A stretch of DNA of 41,873 nt from Candidatus Saccharimonadota bacterium (GTDB taxonomy: Bacteria > Patescibacteriota > Saccharimonadia > Saccharimonadales > UBA10212). Below, piece by piece: positions 24,808-33,370 of this stretch. The position numbers were made by a program, and so were the translations under genes. Position 1 is the stretch's first letter; each line of letters begins with the position of its first letter. The notes below the pieces were generated by a model. The model saw only the letters and a list, made by a program, of their open reading frames with translations. It was not told the origin of the DNA and ran no database searches. The stretch spans positions 1 through 41,873 of the forward strand of contig JACRBB010000023.1 in NCBI GenBank assembly GCA_016234585.1. The letters are read 5' to 3'.

Positions 24808-25836
24808 ATGCGCTATGACAATGAACAGGTGAGGGCCGCGGCTGAGCAACTGCGGGGAAAGTTTGAGAGCTTGGAAGAAAAACAAGCTATTCGCCGGGCT
24901 CCCGAGTTGACCGCTTTGTATGAGCAAATAAAAACCATGTCCCCGGAAAAACGGGCTTCCTTTGGCAAAGAAGTAAACGCCTTAAAAGACGAAGTGGAAG
25001 GCTGGATAAAAGACCATAATCTACCCACCTTAAAACGTCCGGCGATTGATGTTACAGCACCGCTGGATTTTAACAGCTCAAAACCGGAACTGCTTCCTAC
25101 GGAGCTTGGCAGCCGTCATCCGCTGATGAGCGAGCTTGAAAAAATTATTGATATTTTTGTCCGGATGGGTTTTGCGGCCGTTGAGTCTCGCCAGCTAGAT
25201 GATGATTACCATATGTTCACTAGTTTAAATTTCGCGCAGGACCATCCAGCAAGAGATGATTACGACACATTCTTAACGCATGAAGGTTTAATCGCGCCGG
25301 CCCACACCAGCACCATGCAGAATCGGGTTTTAAAACAATATAAATCCAATCTGCAAGCCGGCCGCGCCATTTCTGCGGTTATTGCTGGTAGAGTGTTTCG
25401 TAACGAGGACTTAGACGCTCGGCACGAACATACTTTTTACCAACTGGAAGGTCTTTATGTAGGTAAGGATATTAACGCTGGTAACTTAATGGCAACATTA
25501 AAGATTTTTTTGGAAGAGTACTATGGCCAAGCCCTGGAAGTTAAAACTCAACCGTTTTATTTTCCGTTCACCGAACCCAGTTTTGAATTTGCCTTGTCGT
25601 GCCCATTCTGCAAGAAAAAAGGTTGTAACATCTGTAGTTACAGTGGATGGATAGAATTGCTGGGCTGCGGCATGATTCACCCCAACGTCTTAAAGGAGGC
25701 CGGTATCGACCCGGCCGTGTATACCGGTTTCGCGTGGGGCGGTGGTATCGACCGTTTGGTAATGATGAAGAACGGTATTGAAGACGTACGCAACTTTCAC
25801 TCCGGCAACCTTAACTTTTTGAGGCAATTCTCGTGA
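24808..25836 (+). CDS. pheS: Phenylalanyl-tRNA synthetase alpha subunit
   Basis: Catalytic subunit of the alpha2beta2 enzyme that charges tRNA-Phe, 342 residues, cytoplasmic. An N-terminal coiled coil (about 1-70) precedes the class II core. Motif 2 is FRNEDLDARHEHTFYQLEG and motif 3 is GFAWGGGIDRLVMMKNGIEDVR. A four-cysteine cluster CPFC...CNIC (Cys265, 268, 273, 276) before the segment WIELLGCGMIHP looks like a zinc knuckle; similar Cys-rich inserts occur in some bacterial PheS. The stop overlaps the GTG of pheT (GTGA), so the two subunits are made in step. Confidence 0.97.
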   Translation: MRYDNEQVRAAAEQLRGKFESLEEKQAIRRAPELTALYEQIKTMSPEKRASFGKEVNALKDEVEGWIKDHNLPTLKRPAIDVTAPLDFNSSKPELLPTELGSRHPLMSELEKIIDIFVRMGFAAVESRQLDDDYHMFTSLNFAQDHPARDDYDTFLTHEGLIAPAHTSTMQNRVLKQYKSNLQAGRAISAVIAGRVFRNEDLDARHEHTFYQLEGLYVGKDINAGNLMATLKIFLEEYYGQALEVKTQPFYFPFTEPSFEFALSCPFCKKKGCNICSYSGWIELLGCGMIHPNVLKEAGIDPAVYTGFAWGGGIDRLVMMKNGIEDVRNFHSGNLNFLRQFS

Positions 25837-28328
25837 AGGTTAGTCTGAACTGGGTTAAGAAGTTCAATGAGATTAGTCTGCCGGTTGATGAGCTGATTGA
25901 AAAAATCGGCGCTCAGCTTGGCGCCGTTGACGAAGTTATTGATCTTGGCAAACGCTACGAAGGTATCGTGGTGGCAAAAGTCGTATCGTGCGAAAAGCAT
26001 CCCAACGCCAACAAGCTAAAAGTCTGTATGGTAGATGACGCCAGAGCTATTAAAAATGTGCGGCGTAACGGGCAGGGTTTGGTGCAGGTTGTTTGCGGCG
26101 CGCCCAATGTGGCTGAAGGACAGCTGGTGGCCTGGATTCCACCCGGTAGCACTGTGCCCAGCACGTACGAAAAGGACCCTTTTGTAATAGAAAGCCGTGA
26201 AATCCGCGGAGTTTTAAGTAATGGTATGCTGGCCAGTCCCAAGGAGCTAGCTCTGGGCGATAACCATGAAGGCTTGTTAATCCTCGATAAAGATGCCAAG
26301 CCAGGCGATACCATAGCTAAGGTCTACGAACTGGACGACCACATCGTTGATATAGAGAATAAGATGTTCACTCACCGGCCTGATTGCTTTGGCATGTTGG
26401 GGATAGCCCGCGAGCTAGCTGGTATCACCGGCCAAACCTTTAGTTCACCAGACTGGTACAAACAAGATGTAAAATCACAATTACCTGACTCACAAGGAGT
26501 CTCCTTGGGATTGAAAATTAAAAACGAAGCGCCAAAGCTAGTACCTCGTTTTTGTTTAATTGCCGTAAGCGGCGTTAAAGTTAAGCCAAGTCCTATTTGG
26601 CTACAATCTAAACTGAGCCGAGTGGGTGTCAGGCCAATTAACAATATCGTTGATATAACTAACTTTCTTATGCTGGAAACAGCCCAGCCGCTGCACGCTT
26701 ACGACTACGACAAACTTAAAACCGGGACTATAGGCGTCAGATTATCGAAAGACGGGGAAAGTTTAAAAATACTTGGCGGCAAGGAAATAAAGCTGGACGG
26801 TGGGGCAGTTGTGATTACTGATGGCCAAAAGCCGATTGGCCTGGGCGGCGTGATGGGCGGAGCTGATACTGAGGTTGACGAAAATACTAAAAATATAATG
26901 CTGGAGTGCGCCACATTCGACATGAACGTGATACGAAAAACCGCCATGCGCTACGGTCTGTTTACCGATGCCGCGACCCGCTTCACCAAAGGTCAAAGCC
27001 CGTTGCAGAATATAGCGGTACTACTAAAAGCCGTCGATGCCGTCCAGAAACTCGCTGACGGTAAAACAGCTTCTAAGTTGCTAGACGAAAAAACTAATTT
27101 GCCTGAACTTCCAATGGTTAAGACTTCAGTGGAATTTATAAACTCCAGGTTAGGGCTGGAGCTTCCGGGCGAGAGTATGAAGAAGTTACTGGAGAACGTA
27201 GGGTTTATAGTCCAGTCCAAGGACAAACAATTTTTGGTGACCGCGCCGTTTTGGCGGACCGATATAGAGATTCCCGAGGATATCGTTGAGGAAGTTGGGC
27301 GGCTTTATGGCTATGACCATTTGAACTTAAAGTTGCCCGTTCGTGACTTAACACCCGCTAAACTCAATGAAAACCTTGAGTTTAAATCACGCCTGCGCGA
27401 GATTTTGTCCAGGGGCGGCGCCAACGAAGTTTTAACCTACAGCTTCGTGCATGGCTCGCTGCTGCAAAAAACTGGTCAGGATGCTAAGCTTGCCTACCAG
27501 ATACGTAACGCTCTTAGCCCGGACTTGCAGTACTATCGCCTGAGTTTAACGCCAAGCTTGCTGGAAAAAGTCCACCCTAATATCAAACTTGGCTACGGCC
27601 AGTTCGCGTTTTTTGAAATAAACAAAGCCCACAGCAAGGCCCACCTTGAAGACGATAAAAGTAAATTACCAAAAGAATCTGAACTTTTGGCGCTGGTATT
27701 TGCAGCTAACGATAAAGCCGCGGCAGCTACTTCTGGGGCGGCGTTCTATAAGGTTCGATCTTACTTGGACTTCTTAGCGCGTGAACTTGGCGTCAGCCTG
27801 GAATATAGTGCTGTAGATACTGAGTCTGAAGAACAGGTTATGAAATCTTATGAACTAAAACGCTCAGCTTTGGTTAAAGTCCAAGGTACCCAGGACGCGC
27901 TTGGAATAATTGGCGAATTTAGAGCGCCGGTAATCCACGCTCTTAAATTACCCCTCTTCTCGGCAGGCTTTGAAATTGATATTGAAAAACTGGCAGCTAG
28001 CGCTAAGGCCGCCCGGGACTACCAACCTTTGCCACGTTTTCCGAAAGTGGAGCAGGATATATCCTTGCGGGCGCCGGATAAATTAAGCTATAGACAGCTG
28101 TTTGACTTTGCGCAGAAGACGCTCGGCAAAATCAAACCCAAAAACAGCCTGGTGCTGCTGGAACCTGTCAGCATATATAAAAAATCAGAGAACGAAAGCC
28201 ACAAGACCATCACGCTTCGGCTGACCATTACGTCGTACGAGCGTACCTTAACTACGGCGGAGGTTAGTAGCTTACTTGATAGTCTGGCGAAAGAAGCACA
28301 CAGCGAACTTGGCGTTGATAGGGCATGA
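25833..28328 (+). CDS. pheT: Phenylalanyl-tRNA synthetase beta subunit
   Basis: 831 residues, starting at GTG 25833 within the pheS stop. Domains in order: B1/N-terminal MKVSLNWVKKF; an EMAP-II-like tRNA-binding domain (about 40-160, with HPNANKLKVCMVD); the B3/B4 editing domain (about 210-400, with PLHAYDYDKL and GVMGGADTEV); B5 (about 410-480); the core (with YGYDHLNLKLP); and the C-terminal anticodon-binding FDX-ACB domain (about 740-831, with YQPLPRFPKVEQDIS). Length is typical (about 795-830). It forms the heterotetramer with PheS and supports tRNA binding and removal of mischarged Tyr-tRNA. Confidence 0.97.
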   Translation: MKVSLNWVKKFNEISLPVDELIEKIGAQLGAVDEVIDLGKRYEGIVVAKVVSCEKHPNANKLKVCMVDDARAIKNVRRNGQGLVQVVCGAPNVAEGQLVAWIPPGSTVPSTYEKDPFVIESREIRGVLSNGMLASPKELALGDNHEGLLILDKDAKPGDTIAKVYELDDHIVDIENKMFTHRPDCFGMLGIARELAGITGQTFSSPDWYKQDVKSQLPDSQGVSLGLKIKNEAPKLVPRFCLIAVSGVKVKPSPIWLQSKLSRVGVRPINNIVDITNFLMLETAQPLHAYDYDKLKTGTIGVRLSKDGESLKILGGKEIKLDGGAVVITDGQKPIGLGGVMGGADTEVDENTKNIMLECATFDMNVIRKTAMRYGLFTDAATRFTKGQSPLQNIAVLLKAVDAVQKLADGKTASKLLDEKTNLPELPMVKTSVEFINSRLGLELPGESMKKLLENVGFIVQSKDKQFLVTAPFWRTDIEIPEDIVEEVGRLYGYDHLNLKLPVRDLTPAKLNENLEFKSRLREILSRGGANEVLTYSFVHGSLLQKTGQDAKLAYQIRNALSPDLQYYRLSLTPSLLEKVHPNIKLGYGQFAFFEINKAHSKAHLEDDKSKLPKESELLALVFAANDKAAAATSGAAFYKVRSYLDFLARELGVSLEYSAVDTESEEQVMKSYELKRSALVKVQGTQDALGIIGEFRAPVIHALKLPLFSAGFEIDIEKLAASAKAARDYQPLPRFPKVEQDISLRAPDKLSYRQLFDFAQKTLGKIKPKNSLVLLEPVSIYKKSENESHKTITLRLTITSYERTLTTAEVSSLLDSLAKEAHSELGVDRA

Positions 28329-28341
28329 CAAAAAGCGACTA

Positions 28342-28350
28342 TGCTAAAAT
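28342..28350 (+). promoter_or_regulatory. Extended -10 box of the RND/FKBP operon
   Basis: TGCTAAAAT lies 48 nt before the TTG start, and AGGAG (28384-28388) gives a normal leader. The same extended -10 occurs before the PfkB gene. Confidence 0.45.
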
Positions 28351-28398
28351 TTAAAGTAATTATCGAGCAGGTGTTTTTTTAATAGGAGAACTTAAGCA

Positions 28399-31254
28399 TT
28401 GAGAAGATTAAAACGAAGATCTAAAAGCCAACTGCCTATATTCAGTCGGATCGGTTTGTTTTTTTATGACCGGCCTAGATTTTCCGTACTGGTTTGGTTG
28501 TCAATTTTGGTCTTTGGTATCGCCAGCTACACCACACTACTGAAGCGCGAAGGATTCCCAAGCATAAACGTGCCATTCAGTATGGTCAGCGGCGCCTATC
28601 TCGTCAACGACCCCGCCAAGGTAGATAACAACGTTGGCAAGCCCTTAAGTGACATTATCACCAAGATTGATGGTGTAAAAACCGTTGACTCAAAATCAGG
28701 CGCTAATTTTTACACTGTGGCCATAGAGTACAAGGAAGGCACCGATCCTAAAGCCGCCAGCGCCAAAGTTGAAGAAACGGTGAAAGCGGCCAATGTCCTA
28801 CCGTCATCTGCAACGGCCAAATTCGAACCGTTAAGCATTGGAATTGATGAGCGCGGCGATGACATGTTGGTGGCCTTTTATCCTACCGGCGACAATAACA
28901 GTACCAAAGCGGTCTTTGAGCAGGCCCAAGAAGCCGCGAATTTTATTAAAGATAGTGGAAAGGTTCCGCTGGCTCAAACCATAGAGGCCATTGATCCTTT
29001 TGTGCATGGCTCCGACCCGGTCACCGGTAAATCAGCCGACAGCCAGAAGTTATTTGACAGATATGGAACCAAAGACGACCAGCAAAATATACGCTTCTAT
29101 AAATCAGTAGCCATCGGCATCAAAGGAGTCAAGGGTTTTGATGTACTGGAGCTAGATAAACAGATTCGCGCTGGTTTGGATGAACTCAACTCTTCGCCGC
29201 AGTTCGCGGATTATCACGCCCAGGCCAGTTACAGCGCGGCTCCGGACATCAACGATCAGGTAAGCGGTCTGCAGCGTTCCCTTTTGGACGGATTGGTAGC
29301 CATATTGGTAGTCAGTGCTTTGCTAATCGCTATTAGAGCCTCGTTGATAACCGTTAGCGCAATGGTGGTCGTGCTGCTTACGACTCTAGGCGTGCTTTAT
29401 CTAATTGGCTATAGCCTCAATACCATCACCCTTTTCTCGCTGATCTTATGCTTGAGCCTGATAGTTGATGACACTATCATCATGGTAGAAGCTATCGATG
29501 CCCAGCGGCGGCGTAGCAAACAGGGGCGGGAAACCATTGAAAAGTCCACCCGTAAAATCAGCCGAGCGATGATAGCCGCCACAGCAACGGCCACTATCGG
29601 TTTTGCGCCACTGATCTTCGTGACCGGTATTCTTGGTTCATTCATCCGGGCTATCCCGGTCACTGTCGTAGCCAGCTTGTTGGTTAGCTTACTAGTAGCT
29701 CTGACCTTTATCCCGTTTTTGGCGCGATTCTTACTGCTACGGCCCAAACAACTGAACCATAAAGATGATGCCGAGTCGCCGGCCCACCATATCGAGACTT
29801 TCATCGCCCTAACGGTAGCCCGGCCGCTATATTGGATTAATCATAACCGGAAGCGTCAAGTTAGCTTGGGTCTGACGGCGGTCCTGGTGGGATTTGGTTT
29901 TATTGTGGCCGGCGGTTTCTTATTTTCTAAGGTCACTTTTAATATCTTTCCGCCCACCAAAGACAGCGATGTCTTAGCTGTCCAAATGACTTTTGACCCT
30001 AATCTCAGTATCGAGCAGACCCAGGCGGTTGCCGATAGAGCCGACCAGCTAATAGGCGACAAACTAGGCGAGAACTTTAAACAGGCCTCCTATTACAACT
30101 CTGGCTCAGGGCAGTCGGCTACGCTTAGCGTTAACCTTTTATCGTTTAAGAAAAGGGAGGTAACGGCGCCTCAGTTAGTAAGTCAACTAGATAGCGCCTT
30201 CAAAGATTTTAAAGGCGCTCAAGTCAAGGTGGCCCAAGCCGACGTCGGTCCTCCGGCTAGCGCTTTTACCGTCAGGATTCAAACTGATGATCGAACCAAA
30301 GCCTATAAACTCGCTAACGACCTAAGTGTTTTCTTAAGAACTAAAGAGCTGGTTCGGGTCAGCGGGGCTAAGGCTCACATGAAAACCGTGACTATCTCTA
30401 ACCCTGACACCTATGCCCGCAATAATAATCACTCCTATATAGACGTTTCAGCCGAGTTTGACGGTACAGACACTACAACCCTGGTTACGCTTGCTCAAGA
30501 TGCGGTTAAACAGAAATTTGACGCTAGTAAGTTGGCTAGCTATGGGCTTAAAACTGATAATCTAGTGTTTGATATCGGTACCGAGGGTGATTTCCAAAAC
30601 TCTTTCAAAAATCTGGTCTTTGCCTTCCCTATACTTTTAGTGGTTATTTACATATTGCTGGTCAGTCAGTTCCGTTCGTTGCTGCAGCCGCTGTTGATAT
30701 TCATGGCCATACCGTTCAGTTTGTTTGGTATAACTGGCGGTTTGTGGCTGACCCATAACGCCTTTTCGTTCTTTACCATGCTAGGATTCTTCGCACTGCT
30801 GGGACTTAGCATCAAAAATACGATATTGCTGACCGATTATGCCAACCAGGCCAGACAGGCTGGCAGTAATGCCGTAGAAGCTGTGGCTATTTCGCTGCAA
30901 GAACGGTTTAGGCCTTTGATTGCCACCAGTCTTACAGCCATCGTTTCCCTTATTCCACTTTATCTAAGCAATCCTTTCTGGGAAGGTCTGACTGTCACTC
31001 TGATGTTCGGTCTGCTCTCTAGCACGTTCTTGGTGGTCATAGTGTTTCCGTATTATTATCTTGGCGCCGAATATATGCGTCTTAAGATCAGCCCTAAAGC
31101 GTTCGGACTATGGCTAGTTATCAATGTAGCTTTAATAGGCGCGCTAGTGTTGACCGAAGCCACAAAAGCCATTCCATTGGTAATTTTGGTGACTACTATC
31201 GGGTTGCCGCTGGTCAAGTTACTGCTTAAAAAGCGATCTAGGAGGAATACATAA
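28399..31254 (+). CDS. RND superfamily transporter (AcrB/HAE-like), single-membrane type
   Basis: 951 residues starting at TTG, supported by AGGAGA 9 nt upstream. Two repeats each have one helix, a large external loop (about 60-300 and 515-730) and five more helices. Proton relay residues are present: Asp357-Asp358 in SLIVDDTIIMVEAI and Lys806 in GLSIKNTILL, matching AcrB Asp407, Asp408 and Lys940. The external loops are shorter than in AcrB, consistent with loss of the domain that docks an outer-membrane channel (inference). Two extra hydrophobic segments follow at the C-terminus (about 898-945). No membrane-fusion or channel gene is adjacent; instead an anchored FKBP is co-transcribed 1 nt later. 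The substrate is unknown. Confidence 0.9.
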   Translation: MRRLKRRSKSQLPIFSRIGLFFYDRPRFSVLVWLSILVFGIASYTTLLKREGFPSINVPFSMVSGAYLVNDPAKVDNNVGKPLSDIITKIDGVKTVDSKSGANFYTVAIEYKEGTDPKAASAKVEETVKAANVLPSSATAKFEPLSIGIDERGDDMLVAFYPTGDNNSTKAVFEQAQEAANFIKDSGKVPLAQTIEAIDPFVHGSDPVTGKSADSQKLFDRYGTKDDQQNIRFYKSVAIGIKGVKGFDVLELDKQIRAGLDELNSSPQFADYHAQASYSAAPDINDQVSGLQRSLLDGLVAILVVSALLIAIRASLITVSAMVVVLLTTLGVLYLIGYSLNTITLFSLILCLSLIVDDTIIMVEAIDAQRRRSKQGRETIEKSTRKISRAMIAATATATIGFAPLIFVTGILGSFIRAIPVTVVASLLVSLLVALTFIPFLARFLLLRPKQLNHKDDAESPAHHIETFIALTVARPLYWINHNRKRQVSLGLTAVLVGFGFIVAGGFLFSKVTFNIFPPTKDSDVLAVQMTFDPNLSIEQTQAVADRADQLIGDKLGENFKQASYYNSGSGQSATLSVNLLSFKKREVTAPQLVSQLDSAFKDFKGAQVKVAQADVGPPASAFTVRIQTDDRTKAYKLANDLSVFLRTKELVRVSGAKAHMKTVTISNPDTYARNNNHSYIDVSAEFDGTDTTTLVTLAQDAVKQKFDASKLASYGLKTDNLVFDIGTEGDFQNSFKNLVFAFPILLVVIYILLVSQFRSLLQPLLIFMAIPFSLFGITGGLWLTHNAFSFFTMLGFFALLGLSIKNTILLTDYANQARQAGSNAVEAVAISLQERFRPLIATSLTAIVSLIPLYLSNPFWEGLTVTLMFGLLSSTFLVVIVFPYYYLGAEYMRLKISPKAFGLWLVINVALIGALVLTEATKAIPLVILVTTIGLPLVKLLLKKRSRRNT

Positions 31255-31255
31255 A

Positions 31256-31819
31256 ATGAGCGACAAACTCCACCGTTTGGGCTGGCTATTTTTAGTAGTG
31301 CTGTTTACGGTAACCGGCCTAGGTGTTGGCGTGGTAGGTTTTTGGCAGTACACCCATCAGCCGTCCAGCAATACCCAATCAGATAAAAGTCAAACGATGA
31401 AATGCAGCACTGACCCAACTATCCCTGAAACTAAGGCTCCCACCGATGGCAGCAAGCTGAAAGGCGCCAAACTGGCTGGCTTTACACCGACTACCAAAGT
31501 TGACCTGCTTAAATGCATTGACGTAAAAGTTGGAACTGGGGCGGCAGTTCAATCTAGCTCGACCCTGACAGCTAACTACACCGGCGCTGTAGCAGCCACC
31601 GGCGTGATTTTTGAGAGTTCATTGGATAGCGGGCAGCCTTTTTCCACATCGCTTAACCAACTGATTCCAGGCTGGCAGACCGGTTTGCTAGGCATGAAGG
31701 CTGGAGGTACGCGGCGCCTGCTAATTCCGTCGGCTTCCGCCTATGGAGCCCAACCGCCTCCCGGTATCCCGGCCAACGCTGATTTGGTGTTTGACATCAG
31801 CCTGATAAGTGCCCAATAA
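31256..31819 (+). CDS. Membrane-anchored FKBP-type peptidyl-prolyl isomerase
   Basis: 187 residues. A signal-anchor helix (about 8-31) has no lipobox. A Ser/Thr/Gln-rich linker with one Cys (about 32-75) follows, then an FKBP domain (about 85-187). The domain shows LTANYTGAVAATGVIFESS, PFSTSLNQLIPGWQTGLLGMKAGGTRRLLIPSASAYGAQPPPGIPAN and LVFDISLI, the standard FKBP core with the active-site Trp. It catalyses cis-trans isomerisation of prolyl bonds outside the membrane. AGGAGG 10 nt before the ATG lies inside the end of the RND gene. The pairing suggests it folds the RND external domains or exported proteins. Confidence 0.93.
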   Translation: MSDKLHRLGWLFLVVLFTVTGLGVGVVGFWQYTHQPSSNTQSDKSQTMKCSTDPTIPETKAPTDGSKLKGAKLAGFTPTTKVDLLKCIDVKVGTGAAVQSSSTLTANYTGAVAATGVIFESSLDSGQPFSTSLNQLIPGWQTGLLGMKAGGTRRLLIPSASAYGAQPPPGIPANADLVFDISLISAQ

Positions 31820-31858
31820 GTGGCCAAAGTGCTGACAAAAACACAATATGTAGCGGTA

Positions 31859-31888
31859 TTGACCATTAGCATTACGCTAGAGTATAGT
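31859..31888 (+). promoter_or_regulatory. Promoter of the glutaredoxin gene
   Basis: TTGACC (31859-31864), 18-nt spacer, TATAGT (31883-31888). One of the best -35 matches in the window. The leader is about 55 nt and ends with AGGAGG (31936-31941). Confidence 0.65.
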
Positions 31889-31950
31889 AATTAGTACTTC
31901 GTCTATAGCATTAATAAACGAAACAAAAAACTAAAAGGAGGGTATTGTTC

Positions 31951-32199
31951 GTGGCCAAAAATATTACTATCTACACTACTAATACTTGCTCTTACTGCGT
32001 CATGGTTAAGCGCTGGTTGGGCAGTAAGGGAATTTCGTACGAGGAGGTCAACCTAGAGCAATATCCGGACCGCCAGGCCGAAGCGCTAAGTATGAGCGGC
32101 GCACTAACGGTACCGATAACTGTGGTTACTAAAAACGATGACAGCAAAGAAGTTATAGTTGGGTATAACCTAGCCCGTCTAGCCCCAGCCATCGCTTAG
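31951..32199 (+). CDS. Glutaredoxin-like / NrdH-type redoxin
   Basis: A small cytoplasmic thiol-disulfide protein, 82 residues from GTG 31951. The ORF track starts at TTG 31945, but AGGAGG (31936-31941) is 3 nt from that codon and 9 nt from the GTG, so the GTG is preferred. The thioredoxin fold shows the active site TCSYC (Cys13, Cys16), the cis-proline in LTVPITVV and the C-terminal VGYNLARL. It is probably reduced by the thioredoxin reductase encoded next, as NrdH-like redoxins are, rather than by glutathione. Possible partners include ribonucleotide reductase and peroxiredoxins. A palindromic element begins at its stop codon. Confidence 0.9.
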   Translation: MAKNITIYTTNTCSYCVMVKRWLGSKGISYEEVNLEQYPDRQAEALSMSGALTVPITVVTKNDDSKEVIVGYNLARLAPAIA

Positions 32200-32315
32200 C
32201 CTCTTAGAAAGGGTCCTGCTGCGTTAAAACCTGCGCGTTTCGTTCACAGTATCCAAAATACTGCTCACTCCAATGCTCGGTTTTGCCTTGCATTACCTCT
32301 TTCTGAGAGGCTAAG
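32195..32315 (+). other. 121-nt inverted-repeat element (structured RNA or MITE-like)
   Basis: CTTAGCCTCTTAGAAAGGG (32195-32213) can pair over all 19 positions with CTCTTTCTGAGAGGCTAAG (32297-32315), using two G-U pairs. Nested inside are AAAACC (32226-32231) / GGTTTT (32279-32284) and a perfect apical hairpin CAGTAT-CCAAA-ATACTG (32247-32263). The 5' arm contains the stop codon of the glutaredoxin gene. No U-run follows, so it is not a simple terminator. It does not match SRP RNA, tmRNA, RNase P or any riboswitch I recognise. A small non-autonomous transposable element is the main alternative; no target duplication is obvious. Confidence 0.5.
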
Positions 32316-32335
32316 TTGCTTGGGTGGAATATAGG

Positions 32336-32364
32336 TTGAATCGCGGGTGTTAAAAGATTAAGAT
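32336..32364 (+). promoter_or_regulatory. Promoter of trxB
   Basis: TTGAAT (32336-32341), 17-nt spacer, TAAGAT (32359-32364), ending 12 nt before ATG 32377. AAAAGGAAT precedes the ATG, so a very short leader may still carry a weak ribosome site. Confidence 0.5.
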
Positions 32365-32376
32365 TAAAAGGAATTT

Positions 32377-33354
32377 ATGGAGCCGGATAAGAAAAACATT
32401 CATGACCTAGTAGTAGTCGGTGCTGGCCCGGCGGCGCTGAGCGCGGCTATTTATACCTGCCGTGAGGACATCGATACTTTGCTGATTGAAAAAGGCGCCA
32501 TTGGCGGCCTAGCTGCGGTGACCGATTGGGTCGATAACTACCCGGGCTTTGCCAAAGGTATTGCTGGATTAAATTTATCAGAGGAAATGCGAAAACAGGC
32601 CGAACGCTTTGGGGCCAAGTTTGAACTTGATGAAGTCTTAAAAATTAGCATTGAAGATGGGCTACACAGGCTTAAGATGCACGGCGGTGATGTATATGCT
32701 AAAGCTGTTTTAATAGCCACTGGCAGCGACTACCGTAAAATTGGTGTACCGGGCGAAACCGAATTTTACGCCCGCGGCGTGCACTACTGCGCTACTTGCG
32801 ATGGGGCTTTTTACCGTGATAAAAAACTGGTTGTCGTAGGTGGCGGCAACTCGGCGGTCCAGGAAGCCATGTTTTTAACCAAATTCGCCAGCCATATCGA
32901 CATGCTAGTTCGTGGCCCATCTTTTCGAGCCAGCGAAGTGTTGCAGCACGAACTTAACAATCACAAAGATAAAATAACGGTTCACTTTAACACCACCACT
33001 GACGAGATAGTCGGCGCCGAGGGTAAGGTTACGAAAGTTATCGGCACAGATAAAACAACTAACCAGAAAAAGGAGTTTATTACAGACGGGGTGTTCGTGT
33101 TCGTCGGCCTAGACCCCAACAGCGGCTTTTTAGTTGGCAGCGGTGTCGAGCTGGATGAGTTCAGGTTCATTAAAAGTGACATCAGACTCATGACCAATGT
33201 TCCCGGAATTTTTGTAGCCGGGGATGTCAGATCCGGCGCCACCATGCAGATTGCCAGCGCCAGCGGCGAAGGCGCCACTTCCGCGCTGATGATCCGCGAG
33301 TATCTTAACGAAATGAACAGAGAAGGCACATCATCTGTTAAAATAGAACAATAA
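32377..33354 (+). CDS. trxB: Thioredoxin reductase-like flavoprotein
   Basis: 325 residues, cytoplasmic homodimeric flavoenzyme. FAD-binding VVGAGPAALSAAIY (13-26), redox-active Cys138 and Cys141 in YCATCDGAFYRDK, the second nucleotide motif VVGGGNSAVQEA (153-164), and the final FAD block GIFVAGDVRSGATMQIASASGEG are all present. The NADPH-contact HRRxxxR of E. coli TrxB reads VRGPSFR here, so the cofactor preference may differ (NADH or another donor). The neighbours support a redoxin role: the glutaredoxin gene is upstream and the pyrophosphatase gene follows after 16 nt. Confidence 0.92.
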   Translation: MEPDKKNIHDLVVVGAGPAALSAAIYTCREDIDTLLIEKGAIGGLAAVTDWVDNYPGFAKGIAGLNLSEEMRKQAERFGAKFELDEVLKISIEDGLHRLKMHGGDVYAKAVLIATGSDYRKIGVPGETEFYARGVHYCATCDGAFYRDKKLVVVGGGNSAVQEAMFLTKFASHIDMLVRGPSFRASEVLQHELNNHKDKITVHFNTTTDEIVGAEGKVTKVIGTDKTTNQKKEFITDGVFVFVGLDPNSGFLVGSGVELDEFRFIKSDIRLMTNVPGIFVAGDVRSGATMQIASASGEGATSALMIREYLNEMNREGTSSVKIEQ

Positions 33355-33370
33355 CGAGGAATTATTAATC

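Noticed and set aside
31820-31944. Possible small RNA in the gap before the glutaredoxin gene
   Set aside because: The gap is explained by a good promoter (TTGACC-18-TATAGT) and an SD-bearing leader; no convincing stem was found.
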